Source of the DNA: Turnera subulata
Taxonomy: Eukaryota; Streptophyta; Magnoliopsida; Malpighiales; Passifloraceae
Reading direction: 5' to 3'
DNA: 64,000 bases
Assembly: GCA_028386065.3 (NCBI GenBank)
Contig: JAKUCV010001789.1
Span: 1 to 64,000 of the forward strand
Part shown: positions 33,401-42,158 of the stretch, in pieces
Numbering within the stretch: the stretch's first letter is position 1
Layout: each line of letters starts with the position of its first letter
Position numbers and translations under genes: made by a program
Notes under the pieces: generated by a model
Database searches by the model: none
What the model saw: only the letters and a program-made list of their open reading frames with translations
Told to the model about the DNA's origin: nothing

Positions 33401-34642
33401 AATCAGTACAAGCCTAACATGGTACTGATTACTGAGACTTTGTGGCAAGCAGTAGAGAATCATGGTGTGATTCCACTTGTTTTTCCTCCAACGAATCGGT
33501 TTGAGATACCTGGAGAAAACAACATGGGTGGTATGTGGTTCTCTTGGAACGACAGTGTTAGGGTCAACATTAATGGTGAGGCTCAGAGTTTCAGGGTTAA
33601 TGTTGTACCAAACCATTAAATAATTTCATTCAGCTTTATGTATGAGAACAATTCCTCTATGTGGATGTTCTCAAGTAATGATCCCTTCTGTAATAATAAT
33701 ATGTATGTTTTCTTTTTGCCTTGCCTTTTGTCATAATCTTCATGATCATAATAGTTGGAATAATTTGTTCCATATCCTTGGCAACAGGCACTATACTGTC
33801 TCATTCACTTCAAGGAATGGAGCAGAATCAATTTAATGGGATCCATAACAAAACAATTTGTTTAATTGCTGTAAACAAGACAATTTTATGCTCTTCAGGA
33901 GTTTATGCTCTTCAGGAGCATATGCATATGATCTTCTAGATCATAGTTACATTTGTATTTTTTATGTATGCAACAGTATTCACATACAGTGTTCCTCTCC
34001 CCCTTGAATGCTGTTGCTTTTTTGGGTAGGTGATATTGCTCTTCAAGAGCACATTAAAACCCATGCTCTTCTGGAGCGGGTTAATAAATTTTCATATAGA
34101 TAATTTCTGTTTACGGAATATATCATTGCATTGTCTTCAGGACAAATGCAGGGGTCATTATACGAGGAAACGACAATTTCAAATAAAAAGAATTGAACAG
34201 TAAAGGTAAACATAATAATAGGTATAACAAAAAAAATAATAAAGCTCAATATAAGAATAAAATTAAACATAAAAATTAAATTAATATATGTCAACTTGCA
34301 CCTTCAGGGTAAGTAAGAATAATATTTCAACAATGTGCTCATTATCTCGACCAAACATGGTTTCATCAATATTACATTTTGTCCTACTGGGACACGCATT
34401 TCTTCACGTGCGTACACTTGCAATCAAATTTCGTGAGTATAACCATCTTCTTGTGGTCATTGAATGTCCCATTTCTGTTGGTCATATAAATATTTGTAGG
34501 ACCTTTTGGCAGTAAGACTTCCGGTCTTTGCTGCAATTTTCTTTTATTGAGTCTTTTGGACTCCCTCATTTAGTCTTCCAGACTATTGTCATTTAAATGC
34601 ACTTCAGCATTTAATGCCCATTACAAATTTCTTCCGGAAATT
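30457..34642 (+). repeat. Dispersed array of ~28 short hairpins with TTCNR loops
   Basis: Stems of about 4-7 bp flank a five-base loop, mostly TTCAG, TTCTG, TTCCG, TTCAA or TTCTA, always in the same orientation. Clear cases: 30457-30471, 30642-30658, 30958-30972, 31234-31248, 31392-31406, 31506-31520, 32381-32397, 32434-32450, 32608-32624, 33904-33922, 33927-33945, 34037-34051, 34127-34150, 34549-34563, 34571-34585, 34626-34642. Stem sequences differ widely (ACCAAC/GTTGGT, TATGCTC/GAGCATA, AATTTC/GAAATT), yet both arms match each time. Some have one bulged A. All lie inside the copia element. Confidence 0.75.
32936..33619 (+). CDS. Intact 227-residue antisense ORF of a copia element (orphan family, copy A)
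   Basis: ATG at 32936 to TAA at 33619 is fully open. The product matches copy B at 9900-10583 over its whole length without indels. The N-terminal half (SPATVFFVEGASLGRRNR, PRLVFVDELYSSRFFV, EETFFLED, FYGSANSIMFFISNRLQEF) is unrecognised. The C-terminal half (SNCRGVARRSQDFVRTLRDL, YKPNMVLITET, GGMWFSWND) resembles the start of the LINE endonuclease/exonuclease/phosphatase fold. It keeps the early Asn and Glu positions but ends before the catalytic His and second Asp, so nuclease activity is unlikely. No signal peptide or membrane segment is seen. A CTATAAG site lies about 70 bp upstream, followed by an A-rich leader. It runs antisense to the copia element. Over the codons I aligned, most differences from copy B are synonymous, which suggests selection. 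Expression is unknown. Confidence 0.7.
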   Translation: MPSPATVFFVEGASLGRRNRLAYSMVNEQQEELPNDLARIPRLVFVDELYSSRFFVIPMEETFFLEDQSNLRASFYGSANSIMFFISNRLQEFQLEPSCQILNQSSYYQVSMMARSVQRVTGLPPTWPKVRLLLSNCRGVARRSQDFVRTLRDLKNQYKPNMVLITETLWQAVENHGVIPLVFPPTNRFEIPGENNMGGMWFSWNDSVRVNINGEAQSFRVNVVPNH

Positions 34643-34894
34643 CTAAGGGCCTCCAATATTTGTATCATAATTCCAAAATTAAATAAATAAAAGACTTTAA
34701 TAAATAAACATGGACCTTTTATTAATTAGCCCAATTAAAATTGACAGAAATTAAATACAATGGGTCTTATATGAGCCCAATCAAAATATAAATTAAAACA
34801 AGAAAATAATATAATGGGCCTTTTCATAGCCCAATAAGTGACCGAAAAATTTAATGCGATGGGCCTTGTATGAACCCAAAAAGTATATATAAAA

Positions 34895-35100
34895 AAAAAA
34901 AGAGGCGGCTTAGCCGGCCAATAAATGAAACAAGGCGGCTTCGCCGGCCAACAAAGAGATAAGGCGGCTTAGCCGGCCAATAGAATACTAAACAAATAAC
35001 CGAAAAATTAAATGCGATGGGCCTTTTAATAGCCCACAAAAATTAAATAAAATAAATACGTAAATATTAAATGCAATGGGCCCACAAAGTACATAAATAT
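34895..35100. repeat. Repeated GGCGGCTTAGCCGGCC and TGGGCC...GCCCA motifs in the copia leader
   Basis: GGCGGCTTAGCCGGCCAA, GGCGGCTTCGCCGGCCAA and a third copy occur between 34902 and 34980. Around them (about 34757-35090) TGGGYCTT...AGCCCA-type units recur five times, next to AAATGCGATGGGCC. All can pair with themselves. Confidence 0.7.
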
Positions 35101-35169
35101 AAATTCTTCCCCCCCCCCCTTTTTTTTCTTTTTCATCTTTCTCTTCATTTTTTTTTTATTTTTTTTCAG

Positions 35170-35690
35170 GTTGGGCCTGAAGATTCAGCCCAGGCCCAGG
35201 TCACAGGGAAAAAAGAAACCAAAAAAAATTGTCCAGCCCGGTCCGTGAGCCCAGGACCGAGCCCAGACCAAATGCAGACCAAGTCCACGGCCCAGGACCA
35301 GGTCAGCCCGACCCAGGACAGGGTCTTCTTCAACCCGCGATGCGTGAGTCGGGTCGGGGGGGAAGCCGCAGCGGCTGGTGGCGAGCGGCGGTGGCTGAGG
35401 CGCACGGCAAGGCGTCAAGGCGTGGGCGACAACGCGGCGTCGCTGGAGGCGGAGGGAGGCGCGGCAGTTCGTCGCGGGCGGTGGAGAACAAGCATGCGGG
35501 TCGTGGGTTTGCCGTCGGGTCTTCGGCCTTGCACGACGCGTCCGGCGGCGGAATCGGACGGGGATGGCAGCGGTGGGTCGGCGACGCCGTGAGGAAGGTC
35601 GTGGTGAGGGTGGTGACGCGAGAGGCTGCACGGAACGCCCCGCAGTGAACAGTGCCGAGGTGAGGTTGGCACACTGTTCATCGTATCGTT
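35170..35690. other. GC-rich block in the copia leader
   Basis: About 500 bp of GC-rich DNA with overlapping ORFs in many frames. A GGGCCTGGGCTGG-type repeat is followed by a codon-like stretch and ACTGTTCA inverted motifs. I see no recognisable protein. The open frames follow from composition. Confidence 0.5.
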
Positions 35691-35758
35691 TGTTCTTCCT
35701 TTGGTTTTATGGGGAAAAAAAAACGATGCTCAGGGTGGGACGATCGTGGCTGATAACG

Positions 35759-35969
35759 TGTTAAAAATAATGAGTGATTAATGTTGTAAAGTATCATGTT
35801 TGGTAGAGAATAGGAAGAAGAGAATGATCGGGAAGAATAGGCAAAGAGAAGAAGAAAGGCAGCACTCATCTTATTTTTTCATTCAGTATCAATATATAGC
35901 AAAATACAAAGGGAGAGGTAGGTGAAATAGTCTACAAATGACATCCATATTAACCACGTTTTTATAACA
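35759..35969 (-). repeat. 5' LTR of the copia element (211 bp)
   Basis: The minus strand begins TGTTATAAAAACGTGG and ends AATCACTCATTATTTTTAACA. It is followed inward by CGTTATCAGCCACG. Its first bases recur at the truncated 3' LTR (29951). No target duplication can be tested because the other end is lost. Confidence 0.75.
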
Positions 35970-37094
35970 TGTATTATGTTCTTTGCCAGTTTGATGTCTA
36001 TTGCGGGCCTGAACCGTTGTCCATGAAGAATAAAATTATATATAATCTAATGCTGGTATGAAGCTAAGAATAAAGAAGAGCTTTACTTAGTGAGCACGGC
36101 AATGTCTTCCTCTCAGTAAAGAAAATTAACTTTGAAACATCAAGGACACGATGCAGGTCGGTTGCACCAACAGCGTGAATCAATCCCACCCAACATTTTC
36201 CAAATAATTACTTTCTTTCTTTATGGCTTTAAAGACCAGTGAAACAAATATTACACCTTAAACCGGTGTCTTAACAAGTTGTCAATTTACTCTTTTAGTG
36301 TATTAGATCTGAAAAAACCTAATTTAATTAGGAACTTGTTGTGAATTTTTGTAGAAAAAGTAACACAATTAATTTTGTTTGGAGTGCCCTCCAAGTAGTA
36401 GCTCTTTAGCTATTATAAATAGGAGGTTTTGGGTTAGTTTTTTGTAGAGCTGCAGAGTAGTCGTGGGTGTGCGGCTAGAGTAGAAAAAGAGTAGAGAAAA
36501 GTCTTAGGACTTGAGAGATGTATTTTCTTGGGAGGTTTTATATACTAATATTTTAATATTAGTGAAGAATTGAAGTTCGTGGACGTAGGCAAGTTTAAGG
36601 CCCAACCAGGTTAAATTCTTTGTGTCCTGTTTTATTTTCCGCGAATCTTTTGCACAATAATTTTCCAGGAAAGCTGTCGAGCACAAGCTATAGGGGTCGC
36701 AATACGACCACTATATCTGAACTGGAAATAATTAATGAGGTTAATTTGCTAGAATGTGTAGTGATAGCTGGCAAAATATTGCACGGTAAAACACACTATT
36801 TCTTCTCTAAAGAACGGAGAGGAGTTGTGCAATGCTATTAAAGGTCGTAATAACTATCTTCATGAAGTAACACAGTTGTTATGATAGTCTCTCCTTTGCC
36901 TCCTCACCTTTCAATATGCCCCTAACCTCCAGATAATTAATAAGCAAAGAAATCATGAGAAGCCGAATGGCTCAACGTTCATGTATAAATACCCTGCCCC
37001 CAGCTGCTTGTTTTAGTATTAAAAAAAAAAACTGCTTCTTTAATTAGTACTCATTCACTTGCCTAACTAATCTCACAAACTGTACCCCGCAAAA
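35970..37094. other. Duplicated EC1 upstream region, interrupted by an LTR-like insertion
   Basis: 36000-36238 and 36840-37094 match the upstream region of the functional EC1 gene (39010-39270 and 39360-39577), for example CGATGCAGGTCGGTTGCACC and AACCTCCAGATAATTAATAA. The middle (about 36330-36700) is absent from the other copy. It starts TTGTTGTGAATTTTTGTAG and ends near TTTTGCACAA, so it is probably a short copia-type solo LTR. Confidence 0.6.
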
Positions 37095-37224
37095 ATGTTT
37101 AGTGATCTTAAGCTCTTTCTTCTTGTTCCTTAATTTCTTGGCTTGTAACTTGGCCTGCCAGGCCATGGCAAGGCCCTTGATCTCAAGCACCACCCCTAAC
37201 CTTATGAGCCGATTAATTAATTAG
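37095..37224 (+). pseudogene. Truncated EC1 pseudogene
   Basis: Starts with the same MFSDLKLF as the intact gene at 39578 and keeps the ACNLACQA signal-peptide DNA. A 4-base insertion near 37125 (CTTAATTTC for CTTTC) shifts the frame into a stop, and homology ends at about ATGAGCCGATTAATTAA, before the conserved cysteine domain. Confidence 0.88.
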
Positions 37225-37651
37225 CTAAAGCAAACTCGGAGAATTATTCTCTGTCCCTAGTCGATCGGGAAGCACTTTTAACTCTCATACTCTTAGGTGA
37301 AATTTTTGAATTAGATCGTGCTACTTTAAAATCCGACGGTGTTTTTCGTAGCAGTTGATCGGATTATTGTGCTTGATTCGCGGCATAATATATGTAACAA
37401 AATCTTTTATGAATGATTGAGTTAGAAGAAGAACAGTTGTTGATGATTGAAAAGAAAGGATAAAAGAAGGAATAACAACTTTGCCAGAAAAAGAAAAAGA
37501 AAAACTACTAGATTGCATTGACTCCTTGCCAATGATTGAGAACAATGTAACACAACTATAAACGGGATCAACTATATTGATATGTTGATCCCATTGATTA
37601 TTCGTCCCAATATATATAACACTATATATTATTGTTTATAAGAAAAGATAT
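37225..37651. other. Spacer, 3' flank of the SKP1-like pseudogene
   Basis: AT-rich sequence. 37381-37536 resembles 29083-29280. No gene is seen. Confidence 0.5.
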
Positions 37652-38016
37652 TAATCATTAGCCTCATCAAAAACCAATTGATTCTCACGCAGCCATCCCT
37701 CTTCTTCCGTTGTTAAAGAAAGTTCTAATCTCTTCAGCAGACTTTCCCTTAATCATGCCCGAGACTACTTAGCAAACTCACCTCTCCACCCCTTGAAGGC
37801 GCCATAGGTGATGGCATCCATATCTTCTTCCTCGAGGACGTCTTGAGGTATTCGATGACCTTGGCTAGGATGTCGCCCTTAATCCCCTTCTGGCTTACCA
37901 CCTTAATCGCTCCTTCGTTGTCGGCGAGACCCTCTTCGATGATTTTCTTGATGACTGGAGATTGTAGGGCTACGGCCTCCTCCACTTCGAAGGTTACATC
38001 GTCTGAACTCTTGAGG
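37652..38016 (-). pseudogene. SKP1-like pseudogene (start codon deleted, frameshifted)
   Basis: The minus strand reads [20 protein letters not shown], then KIIEEGLADNEGAIKV and [13 protein letters not shown], and then leaves frame. The C-terminus reappears as EEIRT and LTTEEEGWLRENQLVFDEAN* around 37710-37652. In the neighbour at 38721 the same CAAAACCAATTACC is followed by ATGTCGTCACCC. Here it runs straight into CTCAAGAG, so a deletion removed the ATG. Confidence 0.85.
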
Positions 38017-38097
38017 GTAATTGGTTTTGCTTTATTCTATAAGAGGTTTTGAGCGACTAATAAGTAGTAATATATGTGTAGGAAACCCGGCTAAAAC

Positions 38098-38721
38098 TCA
38101 ATATAGTTGTGTGTGTGTGTGGGTGGGGGGGGGGGGGGGGNCGGGTTGTTTGATGTTGAATAAAGTTCTAATCTCTTCAGCAGACTTTCCCTTAATCATG
38201 TCCGCGATTACTCCGCAAGTCAAGTCAAGTAAGCTCTTAATTTGGAGATCGTTGGCCGCGAGGATGAGGTCAAACAGAGTATTCTGGTCCACCTTCACAA
38301 ACTCACGTCTCCACTCCTTGGAGGCGTCCATATCTTCTTCCACGAGGATGAAGTCAGAGAGAGTATTCTGGTCCACATTCACAAACTCACGACTGCACTC
38401 CTGGGAGGCGGCGTCATAATAGGTGATGCCCTCCTTATCTTCTTCCTCGAGGTGTTTCTCACGACTGCACTCCTTGGAGGCGGCGTCGATGGCGTCCATA
38501 TCTTCTTCCTCGAGGTGTTTCTTGAGGTATTCGATGACCTTGGCCAGGATGTCGCCCTTGAGGTGCCTGCTTGGCACCTTAATCACTCCTCCGTTGTCGG
38601 CGGGACCCTCTTTCATGATTTTCTCGATGGCCGGAGATTGCAGGGCTACGGCCTCCTCCACCTCGAAGGTTACACCGTCTGAGCTCTCGAGGGTGATTTT
38701 CTTGGAGGAGGGTGACGACAT
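38098..38721 (-). CDS. SKP1-like protein with internal repeat expansion; C-terminus uncertain
   Basis: ATG at 38721 gives an N-terminal SKP1/BTB-POZ fold ([57 protein letters not shown]). SKP1 proteins bridge CUL1 and F-box receptors in SCF ubiquitin ligases. The linker is then duplicated: [37 protein letters not shown] and [14 protein letters not shown] alternate with [13 protein letters not shown] and [13 protein letters not shown], before the normal [20 protein letters not shown] and RTLFNIK. The usual C-terminal FTPEEEEEIRRENQWAFE-type end is missing, because a run of about 20 G with an N (38124-38141) follows. That may be an assembly fault or a real truncation. It could be a pseudogene or a variant. 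Confidence 0.6.
   Translation of the reverse strand: MSSPSSKKITLESSDGVTFEVEEAVALQSPAIEKIMKEGPADNGGVIKVPSRHLKGDILAKVIEYLKKHLEEEDMDAIDAASKECSREKHLEEEDKEGITYYDAASQECSREFVNVDQNTLSDFILVEEDMDASKEWRREFVKVDQNTLFDLILAANDLQIKSLLDLTCGVIADMIKGKSAEEIRTLFNIKQPXPPPPPTHTHTQLY
38124..38141. other. Poly-G run with an ambiguous base
   Basis: GTGTGTGTGTGGGTGG leads into a long G run and N at 38141. Sequence quality or length is uncertain here, and it lies in the SKP1-like reading frame. Confidence 0.9.
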
Positions 38722-38799
38722 GGTAATTGGTTTTGCTTGATTCTAGTATAAGTGGTTTTGAGAGACTAATTAATAATGTATGTATAGCGAAACCTAACA

Positions 38800-39577
38800 A
38801 CTGCTAATATAGTTTGTGTGGGGGAGCTTATATATAGAGAGACATATAGTGTTTGCTACGTACGCTTGTGTCAAAAGGAATCGCTTTACAATTTCTAGTC
38901 GGTTTCGGATTATATTAGTAGTTTGAGTTGGTCTGTGATTTACCGTCACAGGTGTCTCTCTCCCTGTCGAGAATGGATTGCTATTGATTGATGGATGGAG
39001 ATCACTCTATTGGGCGGTTGTATTATGTTCTTCAATTGTGGGCCTGACCGATACTTTGTCCATTAAGAATAGAATTATATAATCTAATGCTGGTATTGAG
39101 CTAAGAGCTTTTCTTAGTGAGCACGACAATGTCTTCCTCAGAAAAGAAAATTAACTTTGAAACATCAAGGGCACGATGCAGGTCGGTTGCACCAACAGCG
39201 TGAATCAATCCCACCCAACATTTTTACCAAATAATTACTTTCTTTGTGGCTTTCATGATCTCTGTTACTGTTAGTGTGGTCGCAGAAACTGATCAGACTC
39301 AATTATAAAATATACACTAAAGGGAGTTACAACGGATTGATGAGATGTTACTAAAGGGCGTAATAACTCGTTTTATGGAAGTATAACAATGGTTATGATA
39401 GTCTCTGCATTGCCTCTTCACCTTTCCATATGCCCGTAACCTCCAGATAATTAATAAGGAACAAATCATAAGAAGCAGATATATAGTTCATGCAACGTTT
39501 ATATACCTCCAGCTGCGCTTGTGAAACTAGTACTCATTCACTTGCCTAACTAATCTCCCAAACTCTCACCCGTAAAA
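38800..39577. other. EC1 upstream region
   Basis: Non-coding. 39010-39270 and 39360-39577 are duplicated at 36 and 36.8 kb. TTTATATACC at about 39498 is a plausible TATA box about 80 bp before the EC1 start codon. Confidence 0.5.
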
Positions 39578-40003
39578 ATGTTTAGTGATCTCAAGCTCTT
39601 TCTTACTGTTGCTTTCTTGGCTTGTAACTTGGCCTGCCAGGCCAAGGCACGGCCCTTGATCTCAAGCACCACCCCCAACCTTATGATCAGCCGATTGAAA
39701 TTAGATGAAGAGACCCCGAATTGCTGGGAATCTTTGAGCCAACTACAAGCATGCACCGGTGAAATCATTGTTTTCTTCCTCAATGGAGAGACTCAGCTCG
39801 GCCATGGCTGTTGCCAAGCTTTGACCACGATTGGCTTACATTGCTGGCCTAACATGTTGGGTACACTGGGTTTTACCCCCGAAGAAAGCCAAACACTTGA
39901 AGGCTACTGCGAAAAAGCCGAGCGTGAGGATGTTTCTTCCCCTTCCCCTCCAAAGGGTATGGTGCCTAACAATTTTGTTTTAGAGCATAGTCTATTTCCT
40001 TGA
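39578..40003 (+). CDS. EC1: Egg-cell-secreted protein EC1-like
   Basis: A single-exon ORF of 141 residues. Residues 1-24 are a signal peptide (LFLTVAFLACNLACQAKA). The mature part has six cysteines at 49, 59, 78, 79, 89 and 111, in the contexts PNCWESL, LQACTGEI, GHGCCQAL, LHCWPNML and EGYC. This is the EC1 subgroup of the prolamin-like/ECA1 family, and the signature GEIIVFFLNGETQLG is typical. In Arabidopsis, EC1 peptides are released from the egg on sperm arrival and help activate sperm fusion machinery. Length and exon number fit the family. A dead tandem copy lies at 37095. The tail after residue 115 is a little longer than usual. Egg-cell expression is inferred from the family only. Confidence 0.92.
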   Translation: MFSDLKLFLTVAFLACNLACQAKARPLISSTTPNLMISRLKLDEETPNCWESLSQLQACTGEIIVFFLNGETQLGHGCCQALTTIGLHCWPNMLGTLGFTPEESQTLEGYCEKAEREDVSSPSPPKGMVPNNFVLEHSLFP

Positions 40004-40633
40004 GTACAATAATTTGTCACAAGCCACACGAACAATAAGAATAATACAATACTCGTGCAGACTTGGAACAGTGTAAGTTATTTAACTTATGGTGCATATT
40101 GTTTACCTAAATTAGGCATTGGAGGTTAATTATGTTTAATGCTCTCGTGTGTGGTCGTCTATTGTTGTCGCTCCTTAACGTTAATTAATTAGATCCTTTT
40201 CCAATTGACTTTAATCTCAAAGCAACAGAAAAAGAAAGGAGTTGATGGTCATTTATTTTTTTGACAATTATGGATATATTTGATCTTTTCTGCTCTGGAA
40301 CCAATGCAAATGTGTTTATGGCCTTTTTATGACCAGAAACCATAAAATTTACATACATATAGATATCATTCTCAAGGTTCATAAACTGAGTAAATTTTTT
40401 TTTCCAACATTGATCTGCTCCCAGAGCGCGATTGCTATAATAAAAAGTGCAATGCATGCTACATTAATCAGAGTATATACGAAAAAAATAAAAGAAGATA
40501 TCGCCAATTAAGGAAGAGTACGTAGCTATTTGGGATTGGACATATATATAGTCATAGGCAGTGTTGTGAAATATGAACACAAAAATACATATAAAGGCGA
40601 AAATATAAAACAGATACGGAAGGTGAATATGGA

Positions 40634-41158
40634 TCAATCAAAAGCCCATCGGTTCTCTTCATCTTCAATCTCTTCTTCATCCTCAATAGGCTCAAAAGCC
40701 CATTGATTCTCCCGAATCTGCTCTTCGTCCTCGGGGGTCAGATGATCTGACTTGATGTTAAAGCATTTGCGAATCTCATGAGAAGGCAATCCCTTGATCA
40801 TGTCCGCTAGTCTCTGGCAAGTCAACTCCAGTAAGCTCTGCACTTTGAGATCGTACGCTGCGGTTGCGAGGTGGCAGAGGGTACTCTCGTCCAGTATCCT
40901 CGTAAACTTTGTATCCCACCGACCATGATCAACCCCAACGTCAACCTGTTTCTTGCAGTAGTCGATGACCATGCCTAGGATGTTTCCCTTAACAGTTGGC
41001 ACCGGAACCACGCCGCCGTCTCCGCCGTTGTCGGCGATGATTTGCTTGATGGTCTCAGATTGCAGGGCCACCGCCTCGTCCACCTCGAAGGTTATATCGT
41101 CTGAACTCTTGAGGGTTATTTTCTTGGAGGAGGAGGAGGAAGAGGAGGACGACGACAT
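40634..41158 (-). CDS. SKP1-like (ASK) protein, intact
   Basis: 174 residues, single exon, start at 41158. A Ser run is followed by KKITLKSSDDITFEVDEAVA (POZ fold), VPTVKGNILGMVIDYCKKQ, then DESTLCHLATAAYDLKVQSL, LELTCQRLADMIKG and SHEIRKCFNIKSDHLTPEDE, ending ENQWAFE. This is the complete SKP1 domain order for CUL1 and F-box contact. The C-terminal tail repeats the last motif (EDEENRWAFD). Sequence divergence from canonical SKP1 (DHGRWDTKF for the usual KxWDxEFV) marks it as a lineage-specific ASK. It shares its duplicated block with EC1. Promoter and 5' flank (41160-41300) contain TATATATAG. Confidence 0.9.
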   Translation of the reverse strand: MSSSSSSSSSSKKITLKSSDDITFEVDEAVALQSETIKQIIADNGGDGGVVPVPTVKGNILGMVIDYCKKQVDVGVDHGRWDTKFTRILDESTLCHLATAAYDLKVQSLLELTCQRLADMIKGLPSHEIRKCFNIKSDHLTPEDEEQIRENQWAFEPIEDEEEIEDEENRWAFD

Positions 41159-41199
41159 GGTTGGTGGTTGGTTTGCTTCTATGTGTTGTATATTTTGAG

Positions 41200-41763
41200 A
41201 GGAGAAGTTAGCTAGGTTTGTACTTTTAAAGCGGTGTTCATGACTTCATTCTATATATATAGTTTAGGAATGAAGAAGCTTGTGTCTAAAGGAATCGGTT
41301 ACTGTTTCTAATCGGTTTCGGATTAGTAATTGGAATTGAACTGTGATTTACCGTCACACGAGGTGTCTTCTTAATGACTCTCTAATCCTCCTTTGGTTGG
41401 GATTGTATTGCGATTGATGTTTAGAGTTTAGACAAAAAAAAAAAAACGTATTGCATGATGTATCGCTCTATTGGACCCGGGAAAATAATTTGGCACCTGA
41501 AGGGCGGTCCATTTGAAACCAATAGGGGAGGTCGGTATTTGTATGGTACCTTGTTTGCCATGATGAGTGCAATAAGAAAAACCAATGATAAGAAGACATT
41601 TTTTTTGTTAAATGAAGATGAAATATACAAAGTTTAGACCCTTAATTGGTTTAGCCTAAAAAAAAAAGAACAAATTAATGGAATCCAAGTAAGAGAGCGT
41701 GAGTTTAATTATTATTTAAAATTTTTTTTATTCCGAAGCTAAATTGGTGTTATATTTTTTTAA
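41200..41763. other. Spacer, nothing recognised
   Basis: Upstream flank of the SKP1-like gene, then a small ORF (41455-41637) with overlapping counterparts on the other strand that match nothing I know. Confidence 0.5.
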
Positions 41764-41935
41764 AAGTTGTTTAAGCAGTAAGCGATTTGATTCCGATGGG
41801 CGTTGTATTGGGCTCGAATCTTTGTATATGCAGAAATTCCCATTAGGACTCGCACACAATAACCTGATGCGCGACCCCAATCGAATCCGTATTAATCGGG
41901 GTAAAGCTCCGGACACCGGATGGAAAGCCAAAAAA
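41764..41935 (+). mobile_element. tRNA-derived SINE, diverged
   Basis: GTTGTTTAAGCAGTAAGCGAT and GGGCTCGAATCTTTGTATATG stand where box A and box B sit in the copy at 17425. They are followed by GCGACCCCAATCGAATCCG, similar in layout to the copy at 53673. Confidence 0.6.
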
Positions 41936-42158
41936 AATATAATAAATAAAAAAACAAAACAATGGCAACCGTCGTGTCGTTGTACCAACCAAACAAATGG
42001 GATGTCGTCGGGAAAGAATGCAGCAGCCACCAATCCTTCATCATAATTCATAGCGACGTCTCCGGCTTCACAGTCCCACCAGCAATGCAAATAAAGAGAG
42101 AATAATTTTGATTCCGATGAATTAAACTCAAAATTATCATTCAAGAAAACAAAATAAA

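Larger units (their letters stand above)
29940..35969 (-). mobile_element. Decayed Ty1/copia element carrying an antisense ORF and a hairpin array
   Basis: On the minus strand the 5' LTR is 35969-35759 (TGTTATAAAAACGTGG...TTTTTAACA), followed by CGTTATCAGCCACG, a primer-site-like sequence. Internal landmarks in order: GAG-pre-integrase DLLFWHDRLGHPGSIMMHEIY (about 32380-32310), integrase-region debris, RT-region SGPVVRTPKGVKFN and MRYKARFVVQSF (about 31000-30840), EEICSPVVDAI, DIYMKIPEGPKLPE (about 30660), and PPLDPQKAQPDICHNFTHEI near the 3' end. A purine run (CCAAAGGGGAG) precedes TGTTATAAAAG at 29951, the start of a 3' LTR truncated after about a dozen bases. Frames are heavily broken. No normal gag lies between the 5' LTR and 32.4 kb. 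That 3-kb leader holds hairpins, a GC-rich block and, on the opposite strand, the ORF at 32936-33619. Confidence 0.82.

Noticed and set aside
30457..34642. CRISPR-like array
   Set aside because: The repeats are short palindromes with variable stems and irregular spacing in a plant retrotransposon. No direct repeats of constant sequence and no cas genes.
35071..35681. Proteins from the GC-rich block
   Set aside because: Open frames exist in almost every phase on both strands, as expected for GC-rich DNA. No domain is recognisable.
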